DNA of 64,000 nt. Origin: Linepithema humile. Taxonomy: Eukaryota; Arthropoda; Insecta; Hymenoptera; Formicidae. The position numbers and the translations under genes were made by a program. Location: contig NC_090129.1 of NCBI RefSeq assembly GCF_040581485.1, forward strand, positions 32,288,764 through 32,352,763, written 5' to 3'. Below, piece by piece: positions 48,701-60,900 of the stretch (positions within the stretch are counted from its first letter, which is position 1; every line of letters starts with the position of its first letter). The notes below the pieces were generated by a model. That model made no database searches. It worked only from the letters and a program-made list of their open reading frames with translations, and was not told the DNA's origin.

Positions 48701-50632
48701 ACAGAGTGAATAACAAAACCACTGCCTGCTTTCAAAAGTAATGAAACTAATATATTAAATCTGATCGTCTAACATTTAATTTTTCACATACAAATTGATA
48801 TTGCAATCGATAATATTTCCTTTGACAATTACGATAGCCCATTACGCGCGCAAATACAGGTGCAGCCTTTATTATTACTCTCTGTATTAGTTACAACAAA
48901 TACGTGACATAAATCGAAATTTGCATACGCGCAAAATACTGCGCCGAACATTGTATATTTCACCGATACGTATCATTATTCATTCGAACAATGACAATTA
49001 TAAGTTTAACTGGTATGCGGCTTTAAATTCATGCGACAGCCAGTCATTTGATTAAACGTTTGTTATCGAAAGAGAAAATAGAATGTTATAAATTGAATGT
49101 ACAAGCAAATATCTCTTAAATTATTTAAATAATAGCAGAGAAAATTAAATGATTACACGGACAACTTAACTTGTGTCGCATACATGAATTCAACATTACA
49201 AGACAATTATCACTAAATTGTTACATTAGGCGTGCTTCTGCGATTGCGATTGAGAGATCGCAAAGTTAATATCGATACTTATAAGATTTTCTACGATTCT
49301 TTTAAGATCGTTCTAAGATTTAGCTAAGATTTCTGAGATGTCATCCACGGCACTTATTACTTTTGTGAGTGTTAGAAGATTGAGTGGTTCGATACGTCCG
49401 TTTTGTTTTTTTTTTTCTTTTTTCTTTGAGCTTGGTATTTGTTGCTTAGTATTGTCTCAGTTTTATATGTCATCAATTCTTATTTATTAATTAATGATAC
49501 AGCTACATTACATGAAATAGCTATACGTATGTGTATTTATGCATGGATATATGTCCCTCTATTTTTCTTTTTTACCATTTACATATGAAATAAAAAAGCC
49601 CTCGGGAAAAGTTTGATTAAAGCTAATCTAATCAGCGCATAAACCTATTGCGAAACAGCGCAGCTCCTCTGGCACAAACAGCAGTTTCCGAGTCGCTGTC
49701 TGATTTTATTAGAGAGATTTAACGCAGTGACATAAAAGAGACACGAATAGGCAGTTACTGACCCCGGCGCGCTTTGCGAGACACGCGGCGGTGCCGCAGG
49801 GTCGGCGGGGTCGAGAAATAATTTCCTAACGCGCTCGGCTCTTTAACGAATCTCTCGAGATAGAAGAACGGCGCAAATATAAAGACAGAAAGTTTCCACA
49901 TAAATAGTGAGGCCTTTGACTTGTGCGCGATGGTCGAACAATTCACAATTAGCCCCTAAGTGCTTATAAAGCGTCGCAAGTGTGCATATTTGCAAAATGT
50001 GATACAGGCAATTAATCATAAATTTAAAATAATTACTTCAAACACAATCGTGATACGGTCGACAAGTCGAATCTGAAAGTCCAGAAGATGCAAAAGCAAG
50101 AGTCGGAGAGGAATGCAATTTCTCTTACAAAGAAACCACAAAATCACGCAGTCCTTTTTCGAAATCGCGAACGAGAAGAACGTTTAATACCCGTTGATTG
50201 CCAAGAGTAAAAATGCCCGCCAAATTTACTCAATTTATTAAGTACCGGAAGTCATACGAAGATTAAACCTAAAATAATTGGGACAACGGGTGTATAAGTT
50301 TATTATGCAGACAATTATAGTGTTATGAAAATTTGGGTTGAGAGTTGTAAAATGTTTCGTACGTATTTTTCTTTTTCTGTCAGAGTTCCCGTTTCTCTCT
50401 TAAAGCGAATAACAACATTTACCGTGTAATAACAAAAGAGTCAAGTAGAAGAGCGCTTGACGCAGGCGAAATGGGAAAACAGAAGAATGGCGCGTTACAG
50501 ACACTAGAGTGTTCAGTTACAGCTCTGGTCTAATTATCATTATAATATGTTATTATACTGCAACAAATATACTAAAATAAAATAATTTCTCGTGCATCAA
50601 ATTACCGTATAAATACATAATATTCACACCGT

Positions 50633-50659
<27 letters not shown>
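50633..50659. repeat. (AG)n microsatellite flanked by direct repeats
   Basis: About 13 AG units. AAATACATAATATT occurs immediately before the leading CACACCGT and again directly after the run. Confidence 0.9.
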
Positions 50660-50663
<4 letters not shown>

Positions 50664-52326
50664 CATAATATTTATAATAATTGAAATAAACTCAACACGC
50701 TCGTCGCTGCGCATGCGAAGCGTATGTAGAACAATTTTAATTTAAAAATTCATAAATTATTATTATTCATAAATTATTGCATTATTCCTCTCGCCACGGA
50801 TAAATAATATGCACACTTTCATGCGCGAAAAATGTGTAAACGTGTTAATGTGTCAGATAACTGAAAAAGATTCAAGATTGAGGTTTGTTATCTAGTTTGC
50901 GATTGATCGATAATTTCCTGCTACAAATTTAAATTGGGAAACTCTCCTGTTTTACAATACTGGTACTCCAGAGCCGGATAGACGTTCGCGTGTATGGAGA
51001 TCTTTCTTGGTAATCTTTCTTCTTTTTTAATACGCCCTGGTTAAATAGCTGATAAGAGTTCGACCCTCGCGGCATCGGAGGAAATACCGGTATCTCCGTT
51101 CGTGGCGAAGCTTTCGCTTACGTGGCAGAATTTTCGAGAGGATCGAGCGAAAGAGTATTCGCAGGGGCACCGGAATGAAAAATTCTGATACGTTGCTTGC
51201 GATACTCATCGCGCCAGTTTGATAACGATGCATAAAACAGAGATTGTGTTAGTGTACGATATAAGCAGCTTATATAGAACAAATTGGGCCGATTGTGTTT
51301 AAAAATGCATAAAAATATCTATGTAAATAAATAAATAAAATAAAAATATAAGCTCTCTCTACGGTGTTTCGTCAATATTTTAACACGCAACTCTTCAATT
51401 TACACCATCAATATGCTAATACCGTAAAAAGAATAAAGCATTATGAATTATATAAGTCGCTGTAAAAAATTATTATATAATTTTTAATTTATCGATAATT
51501 TCGTTAAAAAAATATATTTCTGTTTAAAGAATAATATTCCATTTCTCTTTTGCAATTTTAATTATTTTATTATCAAACACATGCTGTATTTACTTTTATC
51601 ATATGAATATGCTATACTATTGTACAACAGATTTCATTGGGAATGCATTTGTGTGCAAGCTATATTATAGATAACACAATATACCGATTTCCTTGTTATT
51701 AAAACAACTAAATTCGCGGGAGAAAAAAGTACGTTATTTTTCCAACCGCTGATTACACAAATCTCGGATAAATAGTCGCCATTTCTTTGTCGAAATATTA
51801 CGCCACGGCGATTAACTACTCTGAATCGCGCAAAATTCATCTGGAATTAAAAAATTCGGAAAAATTGCACCACGTTATAACAATTGATCGCACAAGTTTC
51901 TTAAAGATATTGAAAAGGGAATTAAAAAGATACGTCGGCATCTAAAATTTATGTTTGGAGCATCATAAAATACCAATAATTTTAAGCAGCAGCTTAATTG
52001 ACGTAAATTCTTCACAGTTCTTAATGTCAAACAATTCCACGAATAAAGTTGTCTTAAATTTTATGCAGAAGAATGCAATTCCGAGTTCCTGAAAAAGTCT
52101 GCGGCTGCGAAGAAGTCCGATAGATATGTCAGTAATCCTCGGTGTTATTTCTGTCTTATTACGAATATTACGCGCGCGCGCCTCCAAATACCCATAACGG
52201 CATTCCTAGCATCACAGTCGCATCTTAACACACCGCCTGATGGAAAATCGATCATTGCGGAAATAAAGGCTGTCACCGTGACTGCATGAATAAAAAAAGG
52301 ATCATTCCAATCCTATTACGTTTCCT

Positions 52327-52340
52327 CCCCCCCCCCCCCC
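52327..52340. repeat. Poly-C tract
   Basis: Fourteen consecutive C residues. Confidence 0.95.
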
Positions 52341-53524
52341 TTTAAACGCGTAATAAAAGCAAAACTATTTGCATCAGCTTTAACGGTTCCATGACTCGAC
52401 GTTCTTCCGAAAAACGATGTTGCAGACGCGTAGCCGCAAAAACGGATTTCGGGATCACATAAAATTCTTCATAAATCTTGGCGGGATCAAAAGCTCGAAA
52501 GAATGAGACAGAGAACATCCCGAAAACGAAAGCGCTAATTTCGAGGATCTTTTCTTAACACACTTTATATAATCCTCTTTTAAAAAAAGCATGTTATAAA
52601 AACTAGTGAACCTAGCATTTTAGAATTCACATCTTCCTTACTGCGCCACGCGCGCGCAATGTTATGTTCTAATGCCGTTTAAAAAATAACAAAACAATCA
52701 AATTTTTTGTCCGATCAATGAGAAAGAAATTAAGATTCTTATCAAACAAAAGTAATAAACAAAATTAAAATTAAGAAAATTACACATTTAGACTTTGAAT
52801 GTACGTGGAAAAATATGTAAATAGAGACAAAAATTACTTGTCACACGCATCTCGTAGATGCACAGCGACATCATCGCAAAAGTAAACTAATTAGAAATTA
52901 AAGTGCGAGAGGTTAGTTGTGTGGTGAATGGGGCGAGAGTCTGGCGTTAACTGCAGCTAATGCATCAAGTTAAACTCGGTAGGAAAGCACTCGCGAAACT
53001 TTCGCCCATAAATACCCGCGATTTTTTTAACCACCACCGGACCTCGTATTACATTATCGTTAACGGCGAACACATGTACAATGCCGTCGCCGGTGTGCAA
53101 CGTCGCGCCACTTTTGCGGCGTATCTATGCAGCCGTTCGATCGGCGAGCTGCTTCCATTATTGCAGCCTTTCCTCTCAAGTCGCGGGAAAAATAAAAAGC
53201 AGCCGACGGGGAGAAAAAAGAGCATTCCACGAACGTTTGCGAGACCCTTCACAATAACTGTCGTTTGTGATCGCGGTTGTTCAAGCGAACCTCAAAACGC
53301 GTGGCGCGTCAAACGATTCTTTTTTCGATTTAATTCTTTCTTTATTGGAATTTTGCGGCAAAAGAGCTTTTTTGCTTCGTTTGTATTTAAATAGCTGCGG
53401 TCAATGGCCTGAAAGTATTTTCAATTTGTCTCTTAAAGGTTGAATTATCGAAGGTAATTGTGTATAATAAATTAAAAATATAATATTGGCTCAAATTATT
53501 CAAATAAATTATTAACAACAAGCT

Positions 53525-53600
53525 ACAGAGCCCAAGCTGGATTTTCGTGCTTAATTTATTAATATATTATAACAAAAGTTTAGGTCAATCGAGACGTTTC
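53525..53600. repeat. Left inverted terminal repeat of the Penelope element
   Basis: 76 bp, matching the right copy with differences at only two positions (C/G and G/T). It contains AATTTATTAATATATTATAA and ends GACGTTTC. Confidence 0.9.
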
Positions 53601-53626
53601 GACCATCTGGTTGTGGTCATCTTCAG
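53596..53626 (-). other. Hammerhead-like hairpin motif in the Penelope 3' end
   Basis: On the minus strand CTGAAGA (53620-53626) is followed by GACCA (53614-53618), a loop, TGGTC (53601-53605) and GAAAC (53596-53600). This is the order CUGANGA, stem II, GAAA of a hammerhead ribozyme, which has been described in Penelope-like elements. There is an extra unpaired U before the stem, and no clear GUC-type cleavage site with stem III follows. Activity is doubtful. Confidence 0.3.
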
Positions 53627-53919
53627 TAGTTAGTTATTATAAAATTCGGAACATATTAATAAACAATCGTTACTTATAAAACTAATTCGGATATTACAAT
53701 CTTCTTATATTCGTTACATTTAAAAATTGTTTAGAAGGACAACACATCTTGAAAGTCATGCCTCTTCTAATAACACCAATCTTAAGATCATCAGGAAGGA
53801 AATCATGTTTTACATTAAACATACACGATGTCCTTTTTAAGATTTGAATTGTGGTTGATTGCAATTATTCTAAAACCAGCATGAACCAATGTCTACTTTT
53901 ATCTTTATATTACTTGTTA

Positions 53920-54855
53920 TTAAATACAAGTCTTTGTTTGTCCCACATAACTAGCCTCGCAATCATGACACGTTACCTTATATACTACATCACATTGGCT
54001 CATGGATTCAATAATGTCTTTCCCTGTTTTTATAAACCTATTAAGTTTATTGTTACACGAAAAGGCTAAATGATGATTGTATTTTTTCATGTTCCGTGTG
54101 AATTTATCAAAAGTTTCTTTTATATATGGTATCGTAAAATAACCCGTTTTATCATTGCTATTTTTGTTTTTATTACTACAATTATTGCTAAATTTTTTAA
54201 GTCTTTCGTTAATACTATTAAAAATTAATTCCAATGGATAGCCGTTAATTAAAAGTAGGGAAATCATTTCCTCGATGTTCTTGTGCCAATATTGTGGGTG
54301 TGTTAACTTTACAACTCTGTCAAATAAGCCAAAGATAACACCTTTTTTGTGTGCCATGGGATGATGCGAATAAAAACTTAAATATCTGCCCGAAAAAGTA
54401 GGTTTGTGGAACAAATCAAATTTAATAAAATTGTTTTCCGATATTAGTTTAACGTTTAGGAAATTGATATAATTATTTATTCCTTTTTCCAATGTGAATT
54501 GTAATCTGCTATGCATTGAGTTGAATGTCTCCAAAACTTCGTCTAAATGATTTTCTGGAGCCGTAAATAGTATGTCGTCAACATACCTAAAATAAAACGG
54601 TAATTTGTAAGGTAGACGTTCGATTGCTGAATTTTCCAAATCTTGTAACACAAATTCTGCTATTATTGGAGAGAGAGGAGAACCCATTGGAGTGCCAAAA
54701 ATTTGTTTGTAAATTACTTTATTAAAACTAAAATACGTTGAATTTAAAACTAAATTGATACCAATTAAAAATTCTTCTATTGGTATGGAATTGTACCTTT
54801 TAATCCATTCCCATCTGTTTTTTATGCTTTCTATTGCCTTTTCAACAGGAATGTT
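53920..54855 (-). pseudogene. Penelope reverse transcriptase and partial GIY-YIG endonuclease
   Basis: About 311 residues are open on the minus strand. The first part (NIPVEKAIESI, then FGTPMGSPLSPIIA) is the middle of the Penelope RT. The catalytic YVDD lies at 54574-54585. The thumb-like part with HKKGVIFGLFDR follows, and the frame ends with VYKVTCHDCEASYVGQT, the Cys-bearing start of the Penelope GIY-YIG domain. A stop then occurs at 53920-53922, where the family continues. Weak remnants of the endonuclease C-terminus are seen in other frames to about 53740. Upstream a TAG lies at 54856-54858, and the RT fingers region is missing. It is a non-functional remnant. Confidence 0.92.
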
Positions 54856-54859
54856 CTAA

Positions 54860-54935
54860 GAAACGTCTAGATTGACCTAAACTTTTGTTATAATATATTA
54901 ATAAATTAAGCACCAAAATCCAGCTTGGGCTCTGT
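54860..54935. repeat. Right inverted terminal repeat of the Penelope element
   Basis: Complement of the left terminal repeat. It abuts the truncated RT frame directly. Confidence 0.9.
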
Positions 54936-54945
54936 AATTGTGTAT

Positions 54946-57900
54946 GCTATTCTTTCAGTCTATCAAATTTTTAAGACTGCAGCTTTATTGAAAAATTTTT
55001 TATTTTGATAATGTCAATGAGATTTAGATATGTACCTATCTTTCGTATCGTTTTTTGCGCTGAAAGATAGAAGAATGCTAAAAATACCATTCTTTCCTAT
55101 TTTGAATTGTTATAATCACGCTACAATTAATATGTTTGATTGTCGTAGAAATATAGAGGATAACTAAAAAGCGCGGATGTCTTTTTAATGATGGATTTTC
55201 TAATTAATTAAAATCAATATTTTTTATAATTTACAATAACAAATTTATATTTTTAGCTAATTTTAGCTAATTTAACTTTTAATTTTAAGTAAACTTTATT
55301 TTGTATAAATATTTAAACAAACTTTATTTTGTATGTTTTACATAATTATTAGGTTAGCGTATAATTTATTTTATATAATTATTTAATATTTTATATATAT
55401 TTAAATAATTAAGCAAACTTTAATTTTTAAGCTTTGTTAATTAAAAATATATATAATGTTGAAAATTCGAAAAATGCGATAAACCATGTCTCTTTTCGAC
55501 ATTTTTGCGAAGAAAAAATCGATTCCAAATATGCGAGAAAATTCATTATTAAAAAGACATTTGTGAGTCTTGTCAAAGCTTGTGTGCATGTTGTTAAATT
55601 CACGAACTACGTCATGTGCAACGAGCTAGCTCCTCGTATCATTGCTACGTCGAAGTTGTCAGTCGTTGTAAATGAGCTTTGAACTTGCACCGAAACGGAT
55701 ACATTACGAACGAATACGTTAATCGAATTTCGCGGTCTCGTGATGGTTAACGAGTTCGCGGTGAGACGTGTTCCGCGAAGGTACGATAATGTCGAATTGC
55801 GAGTTTCCAACTCTTCATCGTGTAACGAGTTGCACGAAACAATCCGTCTGGCGCGCATAGCGTAATATTTCATTAGAAGTTAATTGAATGAAATTTCGAA
55901 TCTTTGCGTTGAAACGCGGAGACAACTTTTTCATATTTCTCGCCACATATCGATCGCTCATCTTAATCGACTTCCGACGCTGATAGCGCAGCTTAATCGA
56001 ATCTTTTCGACGCAAACGGACCGACATGATAGCGGCGCGTTATTTGCCGAGAATACCCGATAACACAGGCGAGTCATCCAAACTACAACAGGCTGTAAGA
56101 CTGGAAGAGGCACCGATAATAATTTCATTCTGCTTTGCGCGCGCGCGACCGCGCCGTGCGTCCGCACGTGCGCCAAGATAATGCATGATAATCGGGTATT
56201 AAGGAGCGAATTATACGGCGCTTAACGTGCATCTCGCGGCTCCAGGGTTTCGCAAACAACAGTTTTTACTAACTCGCGCGGGCGCACGCGCGTTGCGCAC
56301 GCTCGCCAATTAAGGACACGGTCGCGATTAAAGCGAACGGAGCGAGCCCCTTTAAGTCTTCGCCTTTAATCCGCGACGTTGAGACGAAATTTGCATAGCG
56401 CTCGCGCGGCGGGAAGAACGCCGGGCTTTCTTAGCTTACTGTCTCCTCGTCGACACGCTCGCGTTCCCCACGCGCGGAGTTATCGCGAAAAGAACGGAGA
56501 CGCGGCTGTCCAAGTTTCGCCATTTGTTTCCGGAACAGTGCTACGAAGAATTAATATGAAAACTCGGGATAAGCGCGTGCGGGAGCTGCGAACAATTACG
56601 AAAAAATTACACGGCTATTGTGAAGTATTTTGCCGAGTTTTCTGTCCACCTTACCGCTTTGTTCACTATTGTGTTCGCTGTTTTAATATACGCGATCCTA
56701 TGTGTACTAACTCCGCAGTAATAAAAATCTATAAAAAATATATTTACTTTGTGCTCATTATTTTGTATGTTATTGTATTCGTTTCAACGCGTTTTATATC
56801 TTTGTTCTTTACATTAAAGAAACATATAAACATGCAATGTGTACTGTAATTATATTATGTTTTAACGCGTCCATAAAGATTTTTCGTCGAAAAGAATTCA
56901 AAGAGAGACCGGAACATTTGATAATCTATTTAAATATCAAAAATCTCTATCACTAGATTGTACATCTCATAACATTGCGCCCCTTTGACTGCGGTTCAAT
57001 TCTTATCCATCACTAATAATTAATAGGCTCTTATATCTCTTTCTTATAATTGTATATCAAAGATATTTTAAACAATTTTTTAATTTAAATTACTTATCAA
57101 AATACTTTGAAAATATAGCTGGTACTTTGATATATTGAATAGTTAGCTATCTAACGTTATAAGTTGAAAAGTTACGACTCCTTTTAAAATTTAAAATTAT
57201 ATTTTCGTCGACAACACCGAGCTTCCGAATGAAACTGTGGAAGCACGAAAATTAATAAAATAAAACGCGATGCTGCGCCCATAATCGTAACTTCCGAGTC
57301 GTGCGAGGAACGCGACGTGTTGCGTTCATAATATTGTAGTTACTTCCAGGTCGCGATCGCTTATGAGTAGCATAATGTCGACGACGAGAGGGCATTAGAG
57401 CGCATGTTCGCAGGTAACCAGACCCGCATGTGGCACATGACGGTAATATTCGACTTAAGCTGCGGCTCAACTCGATTGGCAATTGCGTCAGATGGTGAAG
57501 CCGGAGGGTGCTCGCTATACCCTTTAAGCTCGTAATCCGTGCGGTCGGATCGGTCGAAATATCATATGGTGAATGAAATATTATTAAGGAATATGAAATA
57601 TGGCTTTTCTCTCTCTCTTTCTCTCTCTCTCTCCTTCTCGAAAAGGAAAGAACGTTAACGATCGCGACGTAAGTTCGTGACGAGAGACTCGGGAAACAAC
57701 TGAGTTTTTAATGCCGCGGAAATCCGCGTTGGCGAAAGAGCGTACGGCGATCCCGCGATTATTTCGTAAGAACACACTGCTCACCTGTCAAATCGCATGT
57801 GAAAGAGTCACGATTATTACTTACGACGATTCGTGAGCCGCCGAGCTTACGGCAACGGTCGACAGCTTAATTGATGTTGACCGGCAACAAACAACTCGAT

Positions 57901-60900
57901 ATTACTCCCGTCGTCGTCACGCGGCCATTGATCGATCTCTCGATGTCTTTGAGTTCACAGAGTTGACGTGAAGCTCCTTGTTTGCGCTGGGATGACTTAC
58001 CAAACGGCGGTGTAATCGATTGGCCCGCGCTCGTCGCATATCGTGACAAATTTAACAGGTACAGAACGTCGCTGGAATATTCGGACCGTGTCGACTGTCA
58101 GTTTACCGAATATTAATGGCGAGACAAACACGATAATCGAAGCAGCATTTCGCTAATAGATTTCAATCGCGTGAATTTTTCATTTTTTTCCATTCAAAGC
58201 GTATCGCGAGCTTGCATCCGCAATTTTTTTTTTCAACAACGGCGCCGTTCGGAGCTTTTGCGTGCGCGCACAAGTTTTATCGGTCCGTAGATCGAAGCGG
58301 ATTCGTAAAAATGTTCATTCGCGAGCGATTCCTAGGCGCGCCCGCCGGTCATAGCGCTCGTAAAACCGCGCGACAGCGACGGGAAACACAGTTCTCGACG
58401 TTTCCTCCCTGCTCTATCCCGTTCCTTTTCCCCGTGTAGTCGACGCGCGCTCTCGATGCTGAAAACAGTTGTAAAACCTGCCGTTTGCCACGCGGACGCG
58501 AAACATTCTACCGGATCCACTTTAAAATACTCCACGAACGCGCGACACAAATTCCCCGCCGTCCCCCTTCGTCGAACGCGTTTCGAATAACATCGAGGGA
58601 TGACCCGTCGCGAAAGCTTTTGCGAGCGTGAAAACGCGTCGCGTTTGGAAAATCGAGGAGCGTATTTTTTCCTCCCCGCCGTTCTCTCTCCCGGCACTTG
58701 TAAGCGTTATCAGCTAATCACTTCGACAGCGTTGACCGTAAAAAAAAGGTTTGTCACAAATCGCCTGACGATGACGCGCCGCGCGCGCCTGCGGCCGTAG
58801 TATTGGTGCATCGATTCCTAGAGAGGCGATAGTGTTTAACGTCCAAGTGTTCGCTGAAACGACATCGGCACCGCGCCGCTCAGTTTCTCGTCGGAAATGA
58901 GTTCTCCAATACGTATCAACGTGTGAAAGATGATTTATTTTGATAAAAGAACGCGTCCTTCTTAACAATCGCGCATCGAATTTCTAATGAAAAAATAGCC
59001 GATTGATTACTCGGATACGCCTGAAATCAATAAAAGCATTGCTAAAAGAATTCTACGCGTCGACGGCCAAAAATTAATAATCATTGTTGCATACAATTTT
59101 AATCGGCGGTTTCTCCTTCGGATAAAATATTGCGAATGTTTACAGCTTTCCGGGGCAAAAAACGGTATTTTTAATACTTCCTCGATACTACTCTCATTTT
59201 CTTGATACACGGTTTTCTTCCAGTTTAAAAAGAAATATTATGCGGTGAAAAGTTTAAGCATACTTATAGGTCGCTCGGGAACTTTTAGATGCTTGAACTT
59301 TCGGATACGCCTCTCGAATTACTTCGCCAGGTAGAGAGAAACTGTGTATACGGATTTAATCTATTTCCGCGGTTTACCCGTCGCACGCGCAAACGGAAAC
59401 TGGAAAAATTTCGCGCACATCTGCGATCCGAATCCGATTCCCTAAGCATTGAACCGCGCTGAAGATACTTTTATTCGCATCGCGGCCGGAATCGACGGGC
59501 TTACGCGTTCGGGCATACTTGCCAAACAATTTGTATGTATTTGTATTCTACGTGTTGTACACGTGGATATCTTATTGTATCAAAACTTCTCACATGCTTA
59601 GCTCAGAAAGCCGGTTTATAGCTTTAGGTTTTCAATAAACAAATACAAAATTAAAAAAGGAAGAAAAACAGCGGTTAAATATAAAAAAAAAATTAATCGT
59701 AAAAATCACAATGCGAAAAAATAAATCGTTTTCCGATTAATTATTCCCCTAAATCTCTCCACAAAAGAGGTAAAAAATTTCAATAAAATTGTTTGTTCGA
59801 TTTTAAAAAAACACAAAGATAAATAGAGAAAGAAAAATATTATATCTGCATACAGAAAATTTCATACTTTCCACGTAGCTAGGCATAGGCATACTAATTT
59901 TGCAATTGTATGTACAATTCGCCGTGTGTATCCAATTTTGAAGCTATGTGCTTTATAGAGACGCTCGTGAAAATAAAATATTGCAACAGTTCGCAACAGT
60001 CGATTCGATACGCTTTCTTTTTATTTGGTAGCCAGCAAATCGAATAAATTGTTGAATGAAAAATTGGTAAACTGTATCCGACATTGCCGTTTGATCCCAG
60101 CTTGTCCGACACATATCCTGCACCGATCCACAGAACGAAAATGTTAGACGAAAACACATGCAGTTCACTTTTAGCAATCACGTATAACGTCCGTTTGATC
60201 TTTCACACGTTGATCTAAATGATGAAAAATTATCCGTTAAGTTTATCCGCCAACACTGATCTACGGCATTACAAATATCGACGATCTTCAATGACGTCAG
60301 AGATTAACGACTTATTTTTTCTTTTCGGCCATTTTTATTTTATCGAAACATAATTCTTTGTGAAGCAGGGACTGTTTAATTTTGCGAAAAAAAAAACGGA
60401 ATTTTAGACAAATTGGGCCACAAGTCCGTTTATTTTTTAAACCGAATGGGATTTGACGCCGAACTGATGAAAGTTACAGTTCAGTTACAGTTACTTTTCG
60501 TGTAACATCGAGCAAAAAAAAGCGTTACAATCCACCTACTGGCCCAGCGAGGTCAAAAGTTTTAAATCATCGTGTAACGTTTGAAAACGTTCGCCCCGGA
60601 GCTATACCTCTGTGTCCCATCAGTTTATCAATCACAAACGGGCTCGCCCTCGCTCGCCGCTCCTCCGCAGGACGTACATACGGCTTTTGCCGTTTCGCAT
60701 GCTTTTCTTTATGCGCTTAAACACACATACGTAAGGTACGCGCGCGACCGCGCCGTGCACGCGACAAAGCATACGAAGGGCCCGATGCTATCGGAATGGC
60801 GTGAAAGAAACGCAAAGCTGAAACTAACGAGCTTAACTTTGCTCTGTAACCGCGGCAAAGCCGCGTCGGGATCAGAACGGAAAGTCGGCTTTCCCGTCTC

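Larger units (their letters stand above)
48701..53453. other. Mixed non-coding stretch
   Basis: No supportable gene. It holds an (AG)n microsatellite at 50633-50659, a poly-C tract at 52327-52340, and a GC-richer patch at about 52920-53300 whose 144-codon plus-strand frame has no recognisable features. The remainder is AT-rich. Confidence 0.45.
53525..54935 (-). mobile_element. Truncated Penelope-like retroelement with inverted terminal repeats
   Basis: The ends are 76-bp inverted repeats: 53525-53600 matches the reverse complement of 54860-54935 with two differences, and both outer ends read ACAGAGCCCAAGCTGG. Between them the minus strand carries a Penelope-type reverse transcriptase followed by the start of a GIY-YIG endonuclease. 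The N-terminal half of the RT is missing, and the inverted repeat abuts the truncated frame directly. The 12-bp sequence GTAATTGTGTAT occurs at 53454-53465 and again at 54934-54945. If it is the target duplication, the insertion also includes an AT-rich 59-bp tail on the left. The element is dead by truncation and frame breaks. Confidence 0.88.

Noticed and set aside
48647..48735. Ser/Leu-repeat reading frame on the minus strand
   Set aside because: It is simply the translation of the AG microsatellite.
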